Part shown: one piece after another, positions 6,201 through 7,615 of the stretch | Position numbering within the stretch: position 1 is the first letter of the stretch | How the letters are laid out: each line of letters begins with the position of its first letter | Assembly (NCBI GenBank): GCA_937906495.1 | Contig: CALCVT010000007.1 | Location: 1 to 7,615, forward strand | DNA from: an uncultured Prevotella sp. | Lineage (GTDB): Bacteria; Bacteroidota; Bacteroidia; Bacteroidales; Bacteroidaceae | Reading direction: 5' to 3' | Length of the DNA: 7,615 nt | Program-made: the position numbers and the translations under genes | The notes under the pieces: model-generated | What the model saw: the letters and a program-made list of their open reading frames with translations, nothing else | Databases searched by the model: none | What the model was told of the DNA's origin: nothing

Positions 6201-6743
6201 GAATTATACGAGCAAATAATATCAAAAGAAGAGATTAACTCCCGTGCAGTAGATGCTTTACTTGCCATTATTGCCAATGGATTAGTAGCCACTAAAACCG
6301 ACCTCGCTGAAGCCCTCGGCGCTAAACCTGCTAAGTTTTCAGAAATTCTGAATTACAGAATGAAAGTCGGTGTTGATATGATAGCAAAGATGTGTGATTG
6401 GTACTATGTAGACCCAGATTGGCTACTTATGGGACGTGGAAACAAAATTTTTAAGAATAACACACCGCGAGAACCATACTTCATTGAGGACGAAAATGAC
6501 CTTGACCGAATTTGGCATAACAATGAAGGAACAAAGCCTGAACATAAACAGAGTTCAGACATAACGCCCATATTGACTGCTGAAAATAACCTGCTTCGCG
6601 AACAAAACAAAGACAAAGATATGACCATACAGCAGCAGGCGAAGGAAATTGGAAGACTTGAACAACGCATTAAAGAGCTTGAGCAACAGTTGGGAAAAAC
6701 TGCTGGAGATGCCAACATTGGAGGTACTGCAAATGCAGGATAG
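6198..6743 (+). CDS. HTH lysogeny repressor with coiled-coil C-terminus
   Basis: A 181-residue protein and the only rightward gene. The N-terminal domain (about 15-82) is a helix-turn-helix of the kind common in Bacteroides phages and mobile elements: TKTDLAEALGAKPAKFSEIL at 32-51, then the conserved DWLLMGRG at 74-81. A polar linker (about 85-125) leads to a predicted coiled coil at about 126-166 (NLLREQNKDK, then EIGRLEQRIKELEQQLG), probably for dimers or tetramers. The tail is Gly/Ala-rich and disordered. There is no S24 peptidase domain, hence no Ser-Lys pair for RecA-stimulated self-cleavage. It most likely binds the CAGAAATTCTG palindromes and holds the early promoter shut. It could instead be an accessory regulator, but its divergent position and the operators at its own start argue for repressor. 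A terminator follows 42 bp after the stop. Confidence 0.82.
   Translation: MELYEQIISKEEINSRAVDALLAIIANGLVATKTDLAEALGAKPAKFSEILNYRMKVGVDMIAKMCDWYYVDPDWLLMGRGNKIFKNNTPREPYFIEDENDLDRIWHNNEGTKPEHKQSSDITPILTAENNLLREQNKDKDMTIQQQAKEIGRLEQRIKELEQQLGKTAGDANIGGTANAG
6338..6352. promoter_or_regulatory. Operator O3: perfect 15-bp palindrome inside the repressor gene
   Basis: TTCAGAAATTCTGAA has perfect 7-bp arms about one base, with the same 11-bp core as O1. A half-site TACAGAAT follows at 6354-6361. Its location within coding DNA about 150 bp downstream of O2 suggests looping or a role in autoregulation. Confidence 0.55.
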
Positions 6744-6784
6744 GAGGGTATGCTCCTGCGTTCACACTTGTACCCCCGTAATAC

Positions 6785-6825
6785 ATGCCCTGAACCCTCT
6801 AATCAGGGCATTTATATTATTTTTT
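6785..6825 (+). terminator. Rho-independent terminator of the repressor gene
   Basis: ATGCCCTGA (6785-6793) pairs perfectly with TCAGGGCAT (6803-6811) across a nine-base loop, and a U-rich tail with a run of six Ts follows to 6825. It closes the repressor transcript and isolates the phage end from it. Confidence 0.85.
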
Positions 6826-6975
6826 ATGCGTTTTTCTCTCATTTAATGTGTTTAACGGTGATTATCAGCAACTTAAACGATTTTCAACCTATATTTTAAA
6901 GGGGTGTGTTTAGGCATTAAAGGGTATCGAATCGCCCGAAAAATGCCGATTTTTTAAAAATTTCTGTCCTTAAAG

Positions 6976-7035
6976 GGGGTTGAATGTATATTGCTATGTA
7001 CACCCAAGTGTATGCCCAACTGTGTATCCAACCCC
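6976..7035. repeat. Inverted repeat enclosing three short quasi-tandem units
   Basis: GGGGTTGAAT (6976-6985) is complementary to ATCCAACCCC (7026-7035) except for one pair. Inside, the units TGTACACCCAAG, TGTATGCCCAAC and TGTATCCAACCC lie at roughly 12-14 bp spacing (about 6997-7034), which may be protein-binding repeats. The function is unknown. Confidence 0.4.
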
Positions 7036-7042
7036 TCAAAAA

Positions 7043-7059
7043 AAACGAAACGTACAAAA
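7043..7059 (-). repeat. Candidate transposase site 3 (inverted)
   Basis: AAACGAAACGTACAAAA is the reverse complement of the 17 bases at 7443-7459 with one mismatch. It lies about 385 bp inward of that copy. Mu-type ends carry several sites of about 22 bp in mixed orientation and spacing, so this is a candidate inner transposase site. Confidence 0.45.
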
Positions 7060-7349
7060 TCCCGACCACTCCCCTACCCACATTTAAACATTCAAAACGG
7101 ACCGAACCAAACAGCCATTTAACACCCCATTAAACACCTGTAAACACCCGCCCTACTCATTGGTTCACTCGTTCACATGGGCTGCTCCCCCTCTACCCTG
7201 CCCCATTCTGCCGGCTTGCGGTAATATAGCCCCAAAACAGCCGTAAAAACGCTTATTTCACGCCTTTTGCCCTATTCTGGTACATTCTACCACGCATACA
7301 AGAAAAGCGGCCACACAGCCGGAATAAACCAGCCATGCAGCCGCTCAAT

Positions 7350-7440
7350 ATTAAAGCCAATTAAAAGGGGATTAAACCGGGATTAAACACCCATTAAACG
7401 ATCAAGCCCCAAAATTCAACCCGAATTAAAGCCAATTCAA
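7350..7440. repeat. Helically phased ATTAAA/ATTCAA array
   Basis: ATTAAA begins at 7350, 7360, 7371, 7382 and 7393; ATTCAA at 7414; ATTAAA at 7425; ATTCAA at 7435. The steps are 10, 11, 11, 11, 21, 11 and 10 bp, a mean of about 10.6 bp per turn with one position skipped. A 13-bp direct repeat ATTAAAGCCAATT (7350-7362 and 7425-7437) frames it. All copies face the same side of the helix, which suits wrapping or bending by a protein. Confidence 0.6.
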
Positions 7441-7459
7441 CCTTTTGCACGTTTCGTTT
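7438..7459 (+). repeat. Candidate transposase site 2
   Basis: This 22-bp segment begins CAACC and contains TTTTGCACGTTTCGTTT. It matches the segment at 7530-7551 at 18 of 22 positions in the same orientation, 92 bp away, and its last 17 bases recur inverted at 7043-7059. Confidence 0.5.
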
Positions 7460-7499
7460 CAAACGCCCCATTTCCACCCTAACACTTAAACCTATTGAT

Positions 7500-7535
7500 A
7501 TTCAACCATTTCAACCCCTTTCATCCTCTCAACCC
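7500..7535 (+). repeat. Quasi-tandem TTCAACC repeats
   Basis: TTCAACC at 7501 and 7510, TTCATCC at 7520 and CTCAACC at 7528 form a run with 8-10 bp steps, the last leading into the outer candidate transposase site. The same TTCAACC also precedes the inner site (7436-7442). Confidence 0.4.
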
Positions 7536-7551
7536 TTTGCTCACTTCGTTT
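7530..7551 (+). repeat. Candidate transposase site 1, nearest the phage terminus
   Basis: A second copy of the 22-bp motif (CAACCCTTTGC, then CTTCGTTT). A CA follows at 7553-7554, so read inward from the right the phage would begin TGAAAACGAAG. This mirrors Mu ends, where a 22-bp MuA site starts a few bases from a terminal TG. The exact terminus is inferred. Confidence 0.45.
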
Positions 7552-7615
7552 TCATGCCCGTATTATACAAACCTGTTCATTTTCTTTAAGCTGCGATCTT
7601 TTGAAGATTTCTTTG

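Larger units (their letters stand above)
1..7554. mobile_element. Mu-like transposable prophage, early/control end (partial)
   Basis: Seen: divergent repressor and early operon, a MuA-type transposase followed by a MuB-type ATPase, then GemA-like and DUF3164-like genes, and beyond the repressor a long non-coding repeat-bearing stretch. This order (end, repressor, control region, ner-like gene, A, B, small early genes) is that of phage Mu and its relatives, here in reverse orientation. The element continues past position 1. The right boundary is inferred: the outermost candidate transposase site ends at 7551, a CA dinucleotide follows at 7553-7554, and the strong C-over-G bias stops at about 7560. 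A CA at 7568-7569 and one at 7578-7579 are alternatives. The second end and target duplication are not in the window, so the boundary is uncertain. Confidence 0.8.
6812..7615. other. Long non-coding phage-end region, with possible host DNA at the far right
   Basis: I see no credible gene on either strand over about 800 bp; the only open frames are short and of low complexity. Between 7021 and 7560 a hand count gives about 66 G against 181 C on the plus strand. The stretch holds short repeats of TTAAAC and TTCAACC type, a phased ATTAAA array, three related candidate transposase sites and an inverted repeat around 6976-7035. The bias ends at about 7560, so the last 55-60 bases may be host sequence. 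The region corresponds in position to the left end of Mu. Confidence 0.6.

Noticed and set aside
6074..6292. 72-residue minus-strand frame across the control region
   Set aside because: It would start inside the repressor gene upstream of the predicted early promoter, covers operators and both promoters, and resembles no protein.
6735..6759. Hairpin GCAGGA/TCCTGC around the repressor stop codon
   Set aside because: A six-pair stem with a 13-base loop and no U tract; the better terminator is 26 bases further on.
6649..6846. 65-residue plus-strand frame at the end of the repressor gene
   Set aside because: Overlaps the repressor coiled coil out of frame and reads through the terminator hairpin.
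6992..7133. Short Pro/Thr/Lys-rich plus-strand frame
   Set aside because: About 40 residues from its ATG, low complexity, and explained by the C- and A-rich base composition of the region.
7306..7345. Inverted repeat AGCGGC/GCCGCT
   Set aside because: Only six pairs with a 28-base loop; not convincing above chance in this composition.
7080..7540. Possible CRISPR array
   Set aside because: The repeats are 6-13 bp at one-helical-turn spacing, not 25-40 bp repeats with unique spacers, and no cas gene is present.

Overview
The window looks like the control and transposition end of a Mu-like transposable prophage from a member of the Bacteroidales. A divergent module shows this. On the minus strand lies a leftward early operon: an HTH protein, a MuA-type DDE transposase, a MuB-type AAA+ ATPase, two small proteins, a RecA-fold ATPase, a GemA/gp16-like protein, a two-span membrane protein, a small acidic protein and a DUF3164 protein. 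On the plus strand lies one rightward gene for a Bacteroides-style HTH repressor. The host group is inferred from promoters of the Bacteroides type (TAnnTTTG with an upstream TTG or TTTG), A-rich leaders without Shine-Dalgarno sites on several genes, and the DWLLMGRG-type repressor. No tRNA, rRNA, CRISPR array, retroelement or structural phage gene is visible.

Layout, right to left in lytic reading order. Positions 7555-7615 may already be host DNA. About 800 bp of non-coding, strongly C-over-G-biased DNA (6812 to about 7554) appears to be the phage terminus. It holds three related sites resembling transposase-binding sites, a helically phased ATTAAA array and other short repeats. The repressor gene (6198-6743) ends in a strong terminator. 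The 160-bp control region (6039-6197) has face-to-face promoters. A perfect 15-bp palindrome fills the spacer of the leftward promoter, and the same 11-bp core recurs at the repressor start codon (one mismatch) and inside the repressor gene. A different palindrome with a direct repeat lies beside the predicted repressor promoter. From 6038 down to 33 the early genes are tightly packed, several with ATGA or few-base junctions, so they are probably one transcript that continues beyond the left edge.

How it may work (inference from phage Mu): in the lysogen the coiled-coil repressor occupies the palindromes and shuts the early promoter. After derepression the first gene, a Ner-like HTH protein, may silence the repressor promoter while transposase and MuB-like ATPase carry out replicative transposition. 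The remaining early genes would be accessory replication or host-takeover functions. The least described parts are the RecA-like ATPase in this position, the phased terminal array, the operator set and the tiny membrane and acidic proteins.
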